The notes: generated from the sequence alone by a model not told the origin. Counted from the first letter of the stretch, positions 1-4,922 are shown. The stretch: 9,419 nt of DNA from RZYX01 sp036654375 (GCA_036654375.1 JAVVSD010000025.1:1-9419), one strand, 5' to 3'. A program made the numbers and translations.

Positions 1-1
1 T

Positions 2-196
2 GGGTTACAGCTTTTTGGGTTTATCGGAATTTTCCTTTTGCCCATACTCATAATTCTTTTGAAGCTTTTGAACGACGATGGGATTATTCATATTTGGCGT
101 CGCAAGGAAGAGCCAAAATTGAGCGATTGCGAACCCACCGACTCCGATTCTCAAGCAGATGTTAGTGATTCTCAAGCAGATGTCCATGATTCTTAA
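2..196 (+). CDS. C-terminal fragment of a YtvI/AI-2E-type integral membrane protein (5' end outside window)
   Basis: An open frame enters the window at base 2 and runs 64 codons to TAA at 194-196. It begins GLQLFGFIGIFLLPILIIL, a glycine-rich transmembrane stretch. This is the usual ending of the AI-2E/PerM family and especially of the sporulation membrane protein YtvI, whose last helix follows a G-x-x-G-x-x-x-x-P pattern. A positively charged stretch (WRRK) and then an acidic tail follow. The tail is a heptad-like repeat (EPTDSDS / QADVSDS / QADVHDS) encoded by a 21-bp DNA repeat. Family members normally end soon after the last helix, so the repetitive tail looks like an added extension. No clear terminator follows the stop. 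Family assignment rests on about 30 residues and is moderate. The opposite strand is also open (5-187) but reads as a shadow of this frame. Confidence 0.6.
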   Translation, partial: GLQLFGFIGIFLLPILIILLKLLNDDGIIHIWRRKEEPKLSDCEPTDSDSQADVSDSQADVHDS

Positions 197-444
197 ACTA
201 CCAATTTCAGCCTCACTTGCTGCAATTTGAACTTCTATGTTTTAATAATTTTCTCTGCTTTCTAATCTCCGGTTTTGGTTTTCAACTCCCATCTCTATTT
301 TTAAACATCCACCTCTGATTTTTAAGTGACAACTATGATTTCAAAATGCCCATCTGCTTTTTAATCCCTCGACGACATCCAAATTCTTGATTCATACTTT
401 CGAACACCTTCTTGCGTTTTCCGGGCAATTGCCTATGTTTTCTA
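146..444. repeat. Degenerate 20-21 nt tandem repeat array
   Basis: Two near-identical 21-bp units (146-166 and 167-187, each beginning GATTCTCAAGCAGATGT) and a partial third (188-193) lie inside the preceding gene. Beyond the stop codon, a looser unit of the form (C)ATCTCTGATTTTTAA recurs. Its terminal AA falls near 245, 265, 285, 304, 325, 344, 364, 383, 404 and 424, and a related TCTA near 444, so the step is 19-21 nt throughout. Phase is disturbed between about 197 and 225. The units differ at many positions and no constant repeat alternates with unique spacers, so this is not a CRISPR array. From 445 to the tRNA promoter at 546 I see only AT-rich DNA. The GGCAATTGCC palindrome at 424-433 lies within the array. 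Function unknown; it could be a decaying minisatellite. Confidence 0.6.
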
Positions 445-545
445 CTTTAAAACATTCCGAACTATTGTTGTCCGGAATTCAAAGTATGCCAAAATTGTTT
501 TTCGGCAAGAAATAAGTTTTATTTTAAATTTTTTATAAAAAAGGC

Positions 546-574
546 TTGACGTTGGGTGCAAATTATGATATATT
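546..574 (+). promoter_or_regulatory. Promoter of the tRNA-Thr/tRNA-Tyr unit
   Basis: TTGACG at 546-551 and TATATT at 569-574 are separated by exactly 17 nt, and TG at 566-567 makes an extended -10. The start point would be near 581, about 9 nt before the mature tRNA-Thr, which suits a stable-RNA promoter. Confidence 0.8.
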
Positions 575-589
575 GGTCGAGCGTCAAAC

Positions 590-665
590 GCTGGTGTAGC
601 TCAGTTGGTAGAGCAGCTGATTTGTAATCAGCAGGTCGGGGGTTCGAGTCCGTCCACCAGCTCCA
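590..665 (+). tRNA. tRNA-Thr (anticodon UGU)
   Basis: A 76-nt cloverleaf. The acceptor arm GCTGGTG pairs perfectly with CACCAGC, followed by discriminator T and encoded CCA. The D-arm is GCTC/GAGC. The anticodon arm is GCTGA-TTTGTAA-TCAGC, giving anticodon TGT for Thr ACA codons. The variable loop is AGGTC and the T-arm is GGGGG-TTCGAGT-CCGTC. The T-stem contains one G x G opposition (middle pair) and one G-U pair, a little weaker than usual. It is the first gene of the unit driven by the promoter at 546-574. Confidence 0.96.
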
Positions 666-671
666 ACAGGT

Positions 672-701
672 CTGCAATATTTATTTTGTTGCAGGCTTTT
701 T
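672..701 (+). terminator. Weak intrinsic terminator between the two tRNAs
   Basis: CTGCAA (672-677) pairs with TTGCAG (689-694), then GC and a five-T run (697-701). With a 6-bp stem and an 11-nt loop this is a modest terminator. No promoter is seen before tRNA-Tyr 5 nt later, so it may act as a partial attenuator or a processing hairpin. Confidence 0.5.
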
Positions 702-705
702 ATAC

Positions 706-790
706 GGGAGAGTTCCCGAGTGGCCAAAGGGAACAGACTGTAAATCTGTCGTCAGTGACTTCGGTGGTTCGAATCCACCCTCTCCCACCA
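706..790 (+). tRNA. tRNA-Tyr (anticodon GUA)
   Basis: An 85-nt class II tRNA. The acceptor GGGAGAG pairs perfectly with CTCTCCC, followed by A and encoded CCA. The anticodon arm is ACAGA-CTGTAAA-TCTGT, giving anticodon GTA. A long variable arm follows, as expected for bacterial tRNA-Tyr, then a perfect T-arm GGTGG-TTCGAAT-CCACC. It has no visible promoter of its own and is probably co-transcribed with tRNA-Thr through the hairpin at 672-701. Confidence 0.96.
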
Positions 791-827
791 AAAGGCATTC
801 ATTCCATTTGGAATGAATGCCTTTTTT
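791..827 (+). terminator. Intrinsic terminator of the tRNA unit
   Basis: GGCATTCATTCC (794-805) pairs perfectly with GGAATGAATGCC (810-821) around an ATTT loop. AAA/TTT extends the base of the stem, and a T run (822-827) follows. It starts directly after the CCA end of tRNA-Tyr. Confidence 0.95.
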
Positions 828-1142
828 CATGTAGATTAGATTTGAAAAGACTGGGCTGTTCGCAGATGATAAAAACAGCTTCTGCACAGCTGAATAACGG
901 CAGCTTTTAATTTGCGACGAATGACAAATAGGCAAACCGATTATCTGTTTAACACTTTGACTTTTATTATGATTGCCATACAAGGGGAAGCTTCATAAAA
1001 TAAAACCACTGAAAAACTATATTCCAGATAAAGCTTAGAATTTTTAATAAAATAGATAGATGAAAGCAAAATAAATAATGTTTATCTTTTTATTGATGGG
1101 TAAAGAAGAGGTAAAATCTTTTAAAATAAACAATGAACTGTA
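828..1142. other. Non-coding spacer with nested short inverted repeats
   Basis: No convincing gene. Several open frames cross it, but none has a ribosome site or protein-like composition. Between 854 and 905 lie three short complementary pairs: GCTGTT 855-860 with AACAGC 874-879, GCAGA 862-866 with TCTGC 881-885, and AGCTG 888-892 with CAGCT 901-905. The first two interlock in an order that would permit an H-type pseudoknot. The remainder to 1142 is AT-rich with nothing recognisable. Confidence 0.4.
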
Positions 1143-1171
1143 TTCAAAATAAAAAAGTTATGTGGTATAAT
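1143..1171 (+). promoter_or_regulatory. Likely promoter of the DedA-family gene
   Basis: TATAAT at 1166-1171 is preceded by TGG, making an extended -10 (TG at 1163-1164). TTCAAA at 1143-1148 is a partial -35 match at 17-nt spacing. Transcription would start near 1178, leaving a leader of about 55 nt. Confidence 0.6.
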
Positions 1172-1232
1172 TATCCAAATAAAATAATGGTTATGTGGCA
1201 AATAAATGTTTTGATAATGAATGGAGAATTAA

Positions 1233-1913
1233 ATGCAGGACATTATAATAAATATAATTGGGAAATTCGGATATATTGGAATAACATTGTTAATAGCAAT
1301 CGAAAACATTTTTCCACCCATTCCTTCAGAGGTTATACTTGCCTTTGGTGGATTTGCAACTTCGTTCACAAAGCTTAATGTTGTTGGGGTAATAATTGCA
1401 GCCACTATTGGTTCCTTGCTGGGTGCAATTGCTCTTTATTACATTGGAAGTATTCTCAACAAAGAGCGGCTGGGGAAGCTGGTTAATGGCAAAATAGGAA
1501 GAATATTAAGGCTTAAAATGTCTGACATTGAAAAAGCGGAAACTTGGTTTGATAAAAGAGGAAACATAACAGTTCTGTTTTGCAGATGTATCCCAATAGT
1601 CAGAAGCTTGATTTCCATTCCAGCGGGAATGGCAAAAATGAATTTTTTAACCTTTATATTGCTTACAACAATCGGTTCAACCGCATGGAATACATTGCTC
1701 ACCTTGCTTGGTGCGGCAGCAGGCAATTCGTGGACACAAATTGTGGCTTACTTTGATGAGTATTCCAAAATAACTCTGGTAGTGCTTTTTGTAATATTCA
1801 TAATTGGAGGATTCATCTTCTATAAAAAACGAGGGAAAAATAGTGCAAGTGAAGAAGAAGCACAGGAGGATAACTTGGAAGAAAAAGAAGATAATGATGG
1901 CCAAAATAAATAA
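1233..1913 (+). CDS. DedA-family integral membrane protein
   Basis: 226 aa, ATG start, with GGAG at 1223-1226 six bases upstream. Family hallmarks are visible in order. ENIFPPIPSEVIL at residues 24-36 carries the conserved acidic and proline residues of the first re-entrant region. G-SLLGAIALYYIG lies at about 60-72. FCRCIPIVRSLISIPAGMAKM at 116-136 carries the Arg118 and Arg124 motif and the PAG-M signature. Hydrophobic segments lie at about 50-72, 140-160 and 175-197. A 24-residue acidic hydrophilic tail (rich in E, D and N) follows the last helix and is not part of the core domain. DedA proteins recycle lipid carriers across the membrane; Bacillus UptA flips undecaprenyl phosphate. Which lipid this one handles cannot be told from sequence. 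It is a single-gene unit with its own promoter and terminator. Confidence 0.92.
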   Translation: MQDIIINIIGKFGYIGITLLIAIENIFPPIPSEVILAFGGFATSFTKLNVVGVIIAATIGSLLGAIALYYIGSILNKERLGKLVNGKIGRILRLKMSDIEKAETWFDKRGNITVLFCRCIPIVRSLISIPAGMAKMNFLTFILLTTIGSTAWNTLLTLLGAAAGNSWTQIVAYFDEYSKITLVVLFVIFIIGGFIFYKKRGKNSASEEEAQEDNLEEKEDNDGQNK

Positions 1914-1919
1914 AGCAAA

Positions 1920-1962
1920 ATCAAAAAGAGTGTTGAGATTAGTTCTCAGCACTCTTTTTGAT
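1920..1962. terminator. Bidirectional terminator between convergent genes
   Basis: GAGTGTTGAGA (1928-1938) pairs with TCTCAGCACTC (1944-1954) around a 5-nt loop with one G-U pair. A5/T5 tracts continue the stem on both sides and CG, TA and AT pairs close its base (1920-1962). It can stop the DedA gene on the plus strand and the NifX-like gene on the minus strand. Confidence 0.92.
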
Positions 1963-1997
1963 TAACATTATAAAATTAAACATATGTAATTGAACTT

Positions 1998-2402
1998 TTA
2001 TTGACCGCACTTGCCGCTTCCACAGCCATTACTTCCGCAAATATGCTCGCCGTTTCCATGTGCGTTATCATGATGGTCGCAATGAACATTAGGGTTGAAT
2101 GTTAGTGAATTGTTCATAAGAGCCTTAACTGCCTCATCAACATTTCCGGAAACACCGCCAAAGAGCTTAATTCCAGCTTCATTAAGTGCAACCTTTGCAC
2201 CGCCCCCGATACCGCCACAAATAAGTGTGTCAATTTTCTGAGCCTTTAAAAATCCCGCAAGGGCTCCATGTCCACTTCCTAAAGTGTCAACAATTTCGCA
2301 TGATACAATTTCATTACCGTTTGTTTCAAAAATTTTGAACTGGCTACAATGTCCAAAATGTTGAAATACCTGTCCGTTTTCATAAGTTACTGCAATTTTC
2401 AA
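1998..2402 (-). CDS. NifX/NifB-like (Nitro_FeMo-Co family) metal-cluster-binding protein
   Basis: 134 aa. The start is TTG (2400-2402), supported by GGAGG eight bases upstream; MKIAVTYENGQV then matches the family's usual N-terminus. Residues 1-100 form the dinitrogenase iron-molybdenum cofactor domain, with HFGHCSQFKIF at 15-25 and the LICGGIGGGAKVALNEAGIKLFGG core, of which GGIGGGAK lies at 63-70. The tail from 107 on is unusually rich in metal ligands: HCDHHDNAH (107-115) and HICGSNGCGSGKCG (120-133), with four Cys and five His. The family binds iron-sulfur or iron-molybdenum precursors. With no nif gene nearby, a role in nitrogenase maturation is unlikely and a general metal or Fe-S carrier role is inferred. 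The gene follows the DUF134 gene after a 21-nt gap and shares its promoter; 1920-1962 terminates it. Confidence 0.88.
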   Translation of the reverse strand: MKIAVTYENGQVFQHFGHCSQFKIFETNGNEIVSCEIVDTLGSGHGALAGFLKAQKIDTLICGGIGGGAKVALNEAGIKLFGGVSGNVDEAVKALMNNSLTFNPNVHCDHHDNAHGNGEHICGSNGCGSGKCGQ

Positions 2403-2423
2403 TTTAATTTCCTCCAGTTTGAT

Positions 2424-2783
2424 TTAGATTTCTTTTTTGCACTTGTGATTGTGGCAGTGTTTCTTGCAACCCCGTCCACATTGAGATGCATATTTTTCAC
2501 AAAGACGATAATCACCACCCGAAATTTCAAGCCGTTTCGCATTGACAATGGCATCGGCAATTTTTTTACGGGCAACATTATATATCCCTTGAACGGTAGT
2601 TCGGGCAATGTGCATTTGGTCTGCACAATCTTGCTGAGTGTAATTCTCAAGGTCAATAAGACGAATGGTTTCGTATTCATCTATTGTCATGAAAACCGAA
2701 TCCTCTATCACGCACTTAGATGGAGAAAAGCAATTGTTTTGTGGCATACAGCAAACATATCGTTCTTTTTGTGGTCTGGGCAT
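2424..2783 (-). CDS. DUF134-family helix-turn-helix DNA-binding protein, Cys-rich
   Basis: 119 aa from the ATG at 2781-2783. A longer in-frame start at 2840 is rejected, because family members begin MPRPxKxR and a good ribosome site (AGAGGTG, 2789-2795) sits 5 nt before this ATG. The longer form would also read through the promoter and both palindromes. Residues 1-24 (MPRPQKERYVCCMP...) hold Cys11, 12, 18 and 24. TIDEYETIRLIDLENYTQQDCADQMHIARTTVQGIYNVARKK (33-74) is the sigma-region-4-like HTH of the family. The C-terminal part has Cys95, 102, 106, 110 and 115 plus His109, 111 and 113. The many Cys and His suggest metal or redox sensing (inference). Family members commonly neighbour NifX-like proteins, as here. 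The paired palindromes at its promoter suggest autoregulation. Confidence 0.9.
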   Translation of the reverse strand: MPRPQKERYVCCMPQNNCFSPSKCVIEDSVFMTIDEYETIRLIDLENYTQQDCADQMHIARTTVQGIYNVARKKIADAIVNAKRLEISGGDYRLCEKYASQCGRGCKKHCHNHKCKKEI

Positions 2784-2788
2784 ACGAG

Positions 2789-2795
2789 CACCTCT
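2789..2795 (-). promoter_or_regulatory. Ribosome site that fixes the DUF134 start
   Basis: AGAGGTG on the minus strand, 5 nt from the ATG at 2783. It supports the short MPRPQ start over the upstream frame extension. Confidence 0.75.
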
Positions 2796-2800
2796 TTTCT

Positions 2801-2810
2801 GACATATGTC
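2801..2810. promoter_or_regulatory. Palindromic operator copy 1 (GACATATGTC)
   Basis: A perfect 10-bp palindrome, extended to TGACATATGTCA at 2800-2811. It lies at or just after the predicted start of transcription of the DUF134/NifX-like operon and is identical to copy 2, centred 35 bp away. Confidence 0.7.
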
Positions 2811-2818
2811 ATAAATAT

Positions 2819-2847
2819 ATATTAATATAGTTACCGACATATGTCAA
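2819..2847 (-). promoter_or_regulatory. Promoter of the DUF134/NifX-like operon
   Basis: On the minus strand TTGACA (2842-2847) is a perfect -35. Seventeen nt later TAATAT (2819-2824) is the best-placed, though imperfect, -10 within an AT-only stretch. The -35 is embedded in operator copy 2, so a protein bound there would compete with RNA polymerase. Confidence 0.65.
2836..2845. promoter_or_regulatory. Palindromic operator copy 2 (GACATATGTC)
   Basis: Identical to the palindrome at 2801-2810; it overlaps four bases of the -35 hexamer at 2842-2847. Two identical sites on either side of one promoter is a typical repressor arrangement. The binding protein is unknown; the DUF134 product itself is the first candidate. 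Confidence 0.7.
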
Positions 2848-2866
2848 TAACTAAATGAAAAATTTA

Positions 2867-2904
2867 TAAAAAATTAAACTCACGCAATAAAAGCGAGAGT
2901 TTAA
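2867..2904 (-). terminator. Terminator of the MarR-DegV operon
   Basis: TTAAACTC-A-CGC (2874-2885) pairs with GCG-A-GAGTTTAA (2893-2904), with one A x A mismatch and a 7-nt loop. On the minus strand the hairpin is followed by a T run (complement of 2868-2873). It ends the transcript just upstream of the DUF134 promoter region. Confidence 0.75.
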
Positions 2905-2920
2905 AATCATTAGAAAATTG

Positions 2921-3745
2921 TCAGTTTACAAAATAAGCAACTGCCACAGCACCAGGACCCGAATGTGCGCCAACAACGCTTCCGATAACAAAAGTTTTAT
3001 CGCTGTCCTGAGCTTCAAATTCTTCTCTTATGCTATTAAGGTAATCGGCGTTCCCGCTGTGTGCAAATGCAATTGGCATATCCTTGTTTGGAGTTGATTT
3101 GTAGTATATTTTCAAAAGCTCTTTAAGTGCATTTTTCATACCTCTTGCTTTGCCAAGTGGCTTAATATCACCATCCTGCACAATCAAAAGAGGCTTAAGA
3201 TTTAGAATGCTTCCAAGCATACCCTTTGATGCAGGAAGTCTTCCGCCCTTAACCAAATATTCGAGTGTGTCTACGGCCGCAATTATGCGAAGCTTTTCTT
3301 TGAGTTCTGAAATGTTTTTATAAATCTCAGCGGCATCAACACCATCGTCACGCATTTGAACAGCCTTTTCAATCAAAAGACCAATGCCCAAAGATGCAGA
3401 GCCAGAATCAACAAGATATATATCTTCTCTTTCAAGGTCACTCATTGCGATTTGAGCAGACTGGAATGTTCCACTCAGCTTTGAGGATAAGAATATTCCT
3501 ACAATAGAATCCTTTGGATATTTATTAAAAATTTCGATAAACTTGTCTGGGGTAACAAGGGTGGTTTTTGGCTGGTGTCGCGAGGATTTAAGCTTTTCGT
3601 AAAATTCGTCATTGGTGATAGTGACCTTATCTATAAACTCTTCTTCACCGAAAATCACTTTTAGCGATGCCATTTCTATACCAAGATTTTTTGCTTCGTC
3701 TAAAGAAAAATCGCTTGTACTGTCTGTAACAATGATAACTGCCAT
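2921..3745 (-). CDS. DegV-family fatty-acid-binding protein (FakB-like)
   Basis: 274 aa, the usual length for DegV/FakB proteins (about 280). Motifs seen are the N-terminal VTDSTSD (6-12), the ligand-contact stretch FLSSKLSGTFQSAQ (85-98), VDSGSASLGIGLL (112-124), VDTLEYLVKGGRLP (158-171), and the C-terminal GSVVGAHSGPGAVAVAYF (255-272), whose His-x-GPGA is the family signature. DegV proteins hold one fatty acid in an EDD fold. FakB members present it to the kinase FakA for acyl-phosphate formation; no fakA is in this window, so the kinase partner would be elsewhere. The ATG follows the MarR stop by 6 nt. Its ribosome site (AGGAG) lies in the end of the MarR gene at a rather long 11-nt spacing, which suggests translational coupling. 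Confidence 0.92.
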   Translation of the reverse strand: MAVIIVTDSTSDFSLDEAKNLGIEMASLKVIFGEEEFIDKVTITNDEFYEKLKSSRHQPKTTLVTPDKFIEIFNKYPKDSIVGIFLSSKLSGTFQSAQIAMSDLEREDIYLVDSGSASLGIGLLIEKAVQMRDDGVDAAEIYKNISELKEKLRIIAAVDTLEYLVKGGRLPASKGMLGSILNLKPLLIVQDGDIKPLGKARGMKNALKELLKIYYKSTPNKDMPIAFAHSGNADYLNSIREEFEAQDSDKTFVIGSVVGAHSGPGAVAVAYFVN

Positions 3746-3751
3746 GTGGTA

Positions 3752-4216
3752 TTATTCTCCTTCTTTTACCGGTGCTTCAAAAAAATTGCTGAGCTTTTCA
3801 AGAGATGATATAAGTGCTTCAAGTTCATCATCGCTAAGCGAAACAGAAACATTTTCAATCATTTCTTCGTGAAATTTGTGGTGAATTTTCTCTGCCTGTT
3901 TACCCTTTTCGGTTAGATGAAGATAAACAATGCGTCTATCTTTCGGATCTTGTCCGCGATTAATATATCCTTTCCGGACAAGAACATTAACAGCAGTGGT
4001 AAGAGCTCCGATTGTGATGGAAAGGCTCTGTGCCGTTTTTGACATCGTCGAGCAGTTGCAAGGCTCAAGCTTTGAAACAACTTCAATTATGTGCAATTCT
4101 CTAACAGTTAGTTCGCTGTTCACTTGTTTTGAAATATAGTGTTCTTCAAGCGACAATACTTTGTTAAAGGTTTCGACAAAGAAAGTATTCAGAACTTTTT
4201 GTTGCTTATTATCCAT
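3752..4216 (-). CDS. MarR-family transcriptional regulator (possibly FabT-like)
   Basis: 154 aa, ATG start with a strong AGGAGG ribosome site just upstream. It has the MarR winged-helix layout: dimerisation helix 1-30, LTVRELHIIEVVSKL (36-50), recognition-helix region SITIGALTTAVNVLVRKGYI (66-85), then the wing RGQDPKDRRIVYLHLTEKG (87-105) with the hallmark D-x-K-D-R-R. C-terminal helices complete the dimer interface. MarR proteins bind palindromes and are usually released by a small ligand. Co-transcription with a fatty-acid-binding DegV protein and overall resemblance to clostridial and lactic FabT regulators suggest control by acyl-ACP or fatty acid; this is inference, since no fab gene is in view. 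A palindrome 15 nt upstream of the start codon suggests autoregulation. Cys53 and Cys55 (PCNC) could be redox-sensitive. Confidence 0.9.
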   Translation of the reverse strand: MDNKQQKVLNTFFVETFNKVLSLEEHYISKQVNSELTVRELHIIEVVSKLEPCNCSTMSKTAQSLSITIGALTTAVNVLVRKGYINRGQDPKDRRIVYLHLTEKGKQAEKIHHKFHEEMIENVSVSLSDDELEALISSLEKLSNFFEAPVKEGE

Positions 4217-4230
4217 AGGCCCTCCTAAAG

Positions 4231-4245
4231 GTTTTAACTTAAAAC
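4231..4245. promoter_or_regulatory. Probable MarR operator (perfect 15-bp inverted repeat)
   Basis: GTTTTAACTTAAAAC, two 7-bp arms around a central C, lies 14 nt before the MarR start codon, between the ribosome site and the presumed promoter. The size and symmetry fit a MarR dimer site. The MarR promoter itself is not clear; TATGTT on the minus strand (4252-4257) is a possible -10 without a good -35. Confidence 0.65.
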
Positions 4246-4449
4246 AACTTTAACATAAAAGCAATTCATAAGCAATAAAAAAGAATATGCTAATTTATGG
4301 AAATCAGTGGATTTTATTTACTCAATTTATATATTGTTTGTCTTTTTACTTGGTTTATGAAATGTTGAATAAACGAGATTTAAAAGATACGAAAATAAAA
4401 ATCGTCTTAATAGAAAAGTTGTATAGTTCAATTTATTTTTATAAAAAAC
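4246..4449. other. Non-coding spacer between divergent genes
   Basis: Very AT-rich DNA within the 298-bp gap that separates the MarR gene (minus) and the small membrane protein (plus). Apart from the operator at 4231-4245 and the repeats at 4450-4489, I see no RNA gene, strong hairpin or open frame. Confidence 0.5.
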
Positions 4450-4489
4450 TTGTCTTAAAGTAGAAATATTATTTGTTTTAAGTTATAAT
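4450..4489 (+). promoter_or_regulatory. Promoter of the small membrane protein overlapping operator-like direct repeats
   Basis: TATAAT at 4484-4489 is a perfect -10; at 17 nt the -35 is only TAGAAA (4461-4466), which is weak. Two related 17-18 nt stretches, TTGTCTTAAAGTAGAAAT from 4450 and TTGTTTTAAGTTATAAT from 4473, lie in tandem. The second contains GTTTTAAGTTATAAT (4475-4489), which matches 13 of 15 bases of the MarR palindrome read on the minus strand and covers the -10. The MarR protein may therefore act on both divergent promoters (inference). Confidence 0.5.
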
Positions 4490-4514
4490 AGAATGATTAA
4501 ATGCAAGGTAGTGA

Positions 4515-4832
4515 ATGGGTATGTTAACATTAAAAATCAGTCTTATACTTCTTGGAGCATTACTTTTGTTTCTTGGAGGCTTTTTACTTTATAAACAGAA
4601 GCGTATTGTTATAAATGTTGCGAGCGACGATAAAGAACAAGGTATGTTTGACAATGATTATGTAAGAAGGATTGGAATAATTGAGGTTTTTTGTGGAATT
4701 GTCAACATGATTCTTGGAACGCTATCATTTTTCTTGTCGGATATTTTTGGGCTTGTTGCAAGCGTAATAGGTGTGTTTGTGATTGTTGTTCCGCTTTTGG
4801 TTAACCAGATAATTTTAAGCCACAAGAAATAA
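4515..4832 (+). CDS. Small membrane protein of unknown function
   Basis: 105 aa. The ATG at 4515 is preceded by AAGG six bases upstream; a second ATG at 4521 is possible but too far from it. There are three hydrophobic segments at about residues 6-26, 53-75 and 78-101. Between the first and second lies a charged loop (about 27-51) containing NVASDDKEQGMFDNDYVRR. The size and three-helix layout recall small Firmicutes membrane families such as DUF3784, but no diagnostic motif is visible and I do not assign one. It has its own -10 region, and no terminator separates it from the LCP-like gene about 90 nt downstream, so read-through is possible. Confidence 0.75.
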   Translation: MGMLTLKISLILLGALLLFLGGFLLYKQKRIVINVASDDKEQGMFDNDYVRRIGIIEVFCGIVNMILGTLSFFLSDIFGLVASVIGVFVIVVPLLVNQIILSHKK

Positions 4833-4863
4833 AAGAATTTAGAAATTAAAAACAAGTAAGGCA

Positions 4864-4892
4864 TTGTTAGAAATGATTATATATATTATAAT
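4864..4892 (+). promoter_or_regulatory. Promoter of the LCP-like/transglutaminase/folate gene run
   Basis: TTGTTA (4864-4869) and TATAAT (4887-4892) at 17-nt spacing. A second TATAAT at 4892-4897 could act as an alternative -10. The leader would be short, about 24 nt to the start codon. Confidence 0.7.
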
Positions 4893-4910
4893 ATAATTAA
4901 ATTGCTGAAT

Positions 4911-4915
4911 GGAGG
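4911..4915 (+). promoter_or_regulatory. Ribosome site that fixes the LCP-like start
   Basis: GGAGG, with GG following at 4916-4917, lies 7 nt before TTG at 4923-4925. This favours the TTG at 4923 over an upstream in-frame TTG at 4902, which would place the ribosome site inside the gene and lacks one of its own. Confidence 0.75.
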
Positions 4916-4922
4916 GGTGCTT

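Noticed and set aside
5..187. Open frame on the minus strand (60 aa)
   Set aside because: It is antisense to a plus-strand frame that reads as a real transmembrane C-terminus; it has no ribosome site and its repetitive LRI-x-x-IC content comes from the 21-bp DNA repeat.
146..444. CRISPR array
   Set aside because: The period is too short and there is no constant repeat alternating with unique spacers; similarity is spread over the whole 20-nt unit. No cas gene is present.
605..983. Overlapping open frames on both strands across the tRNA genes
   Set aside because: They translate tRNA and terminator sequence; both strands are occupied by clear tRNA-Thr, tRNA-Tyr and hairpin structures.
1133..1378. 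81-aa plus-strand frame ahead of the DedA gene
   Set aside because: It begins at the promoter, lacks a ribosome site and overlaps the DedA coding region in another frame with no family resemblance.
2349..2825. 158-aa plus-strand frame
   Set aside because: It is antisense to the NifX-like and DUF134 genes, which have strong family motifs; no promoter or ribosome site of its own.
2784..2840. N-terminal extension of the DUF134 protein
   Set aside because: It would read through the promoter -10 and both operators, and the family begins at MPRPxK with a good ribosome site.
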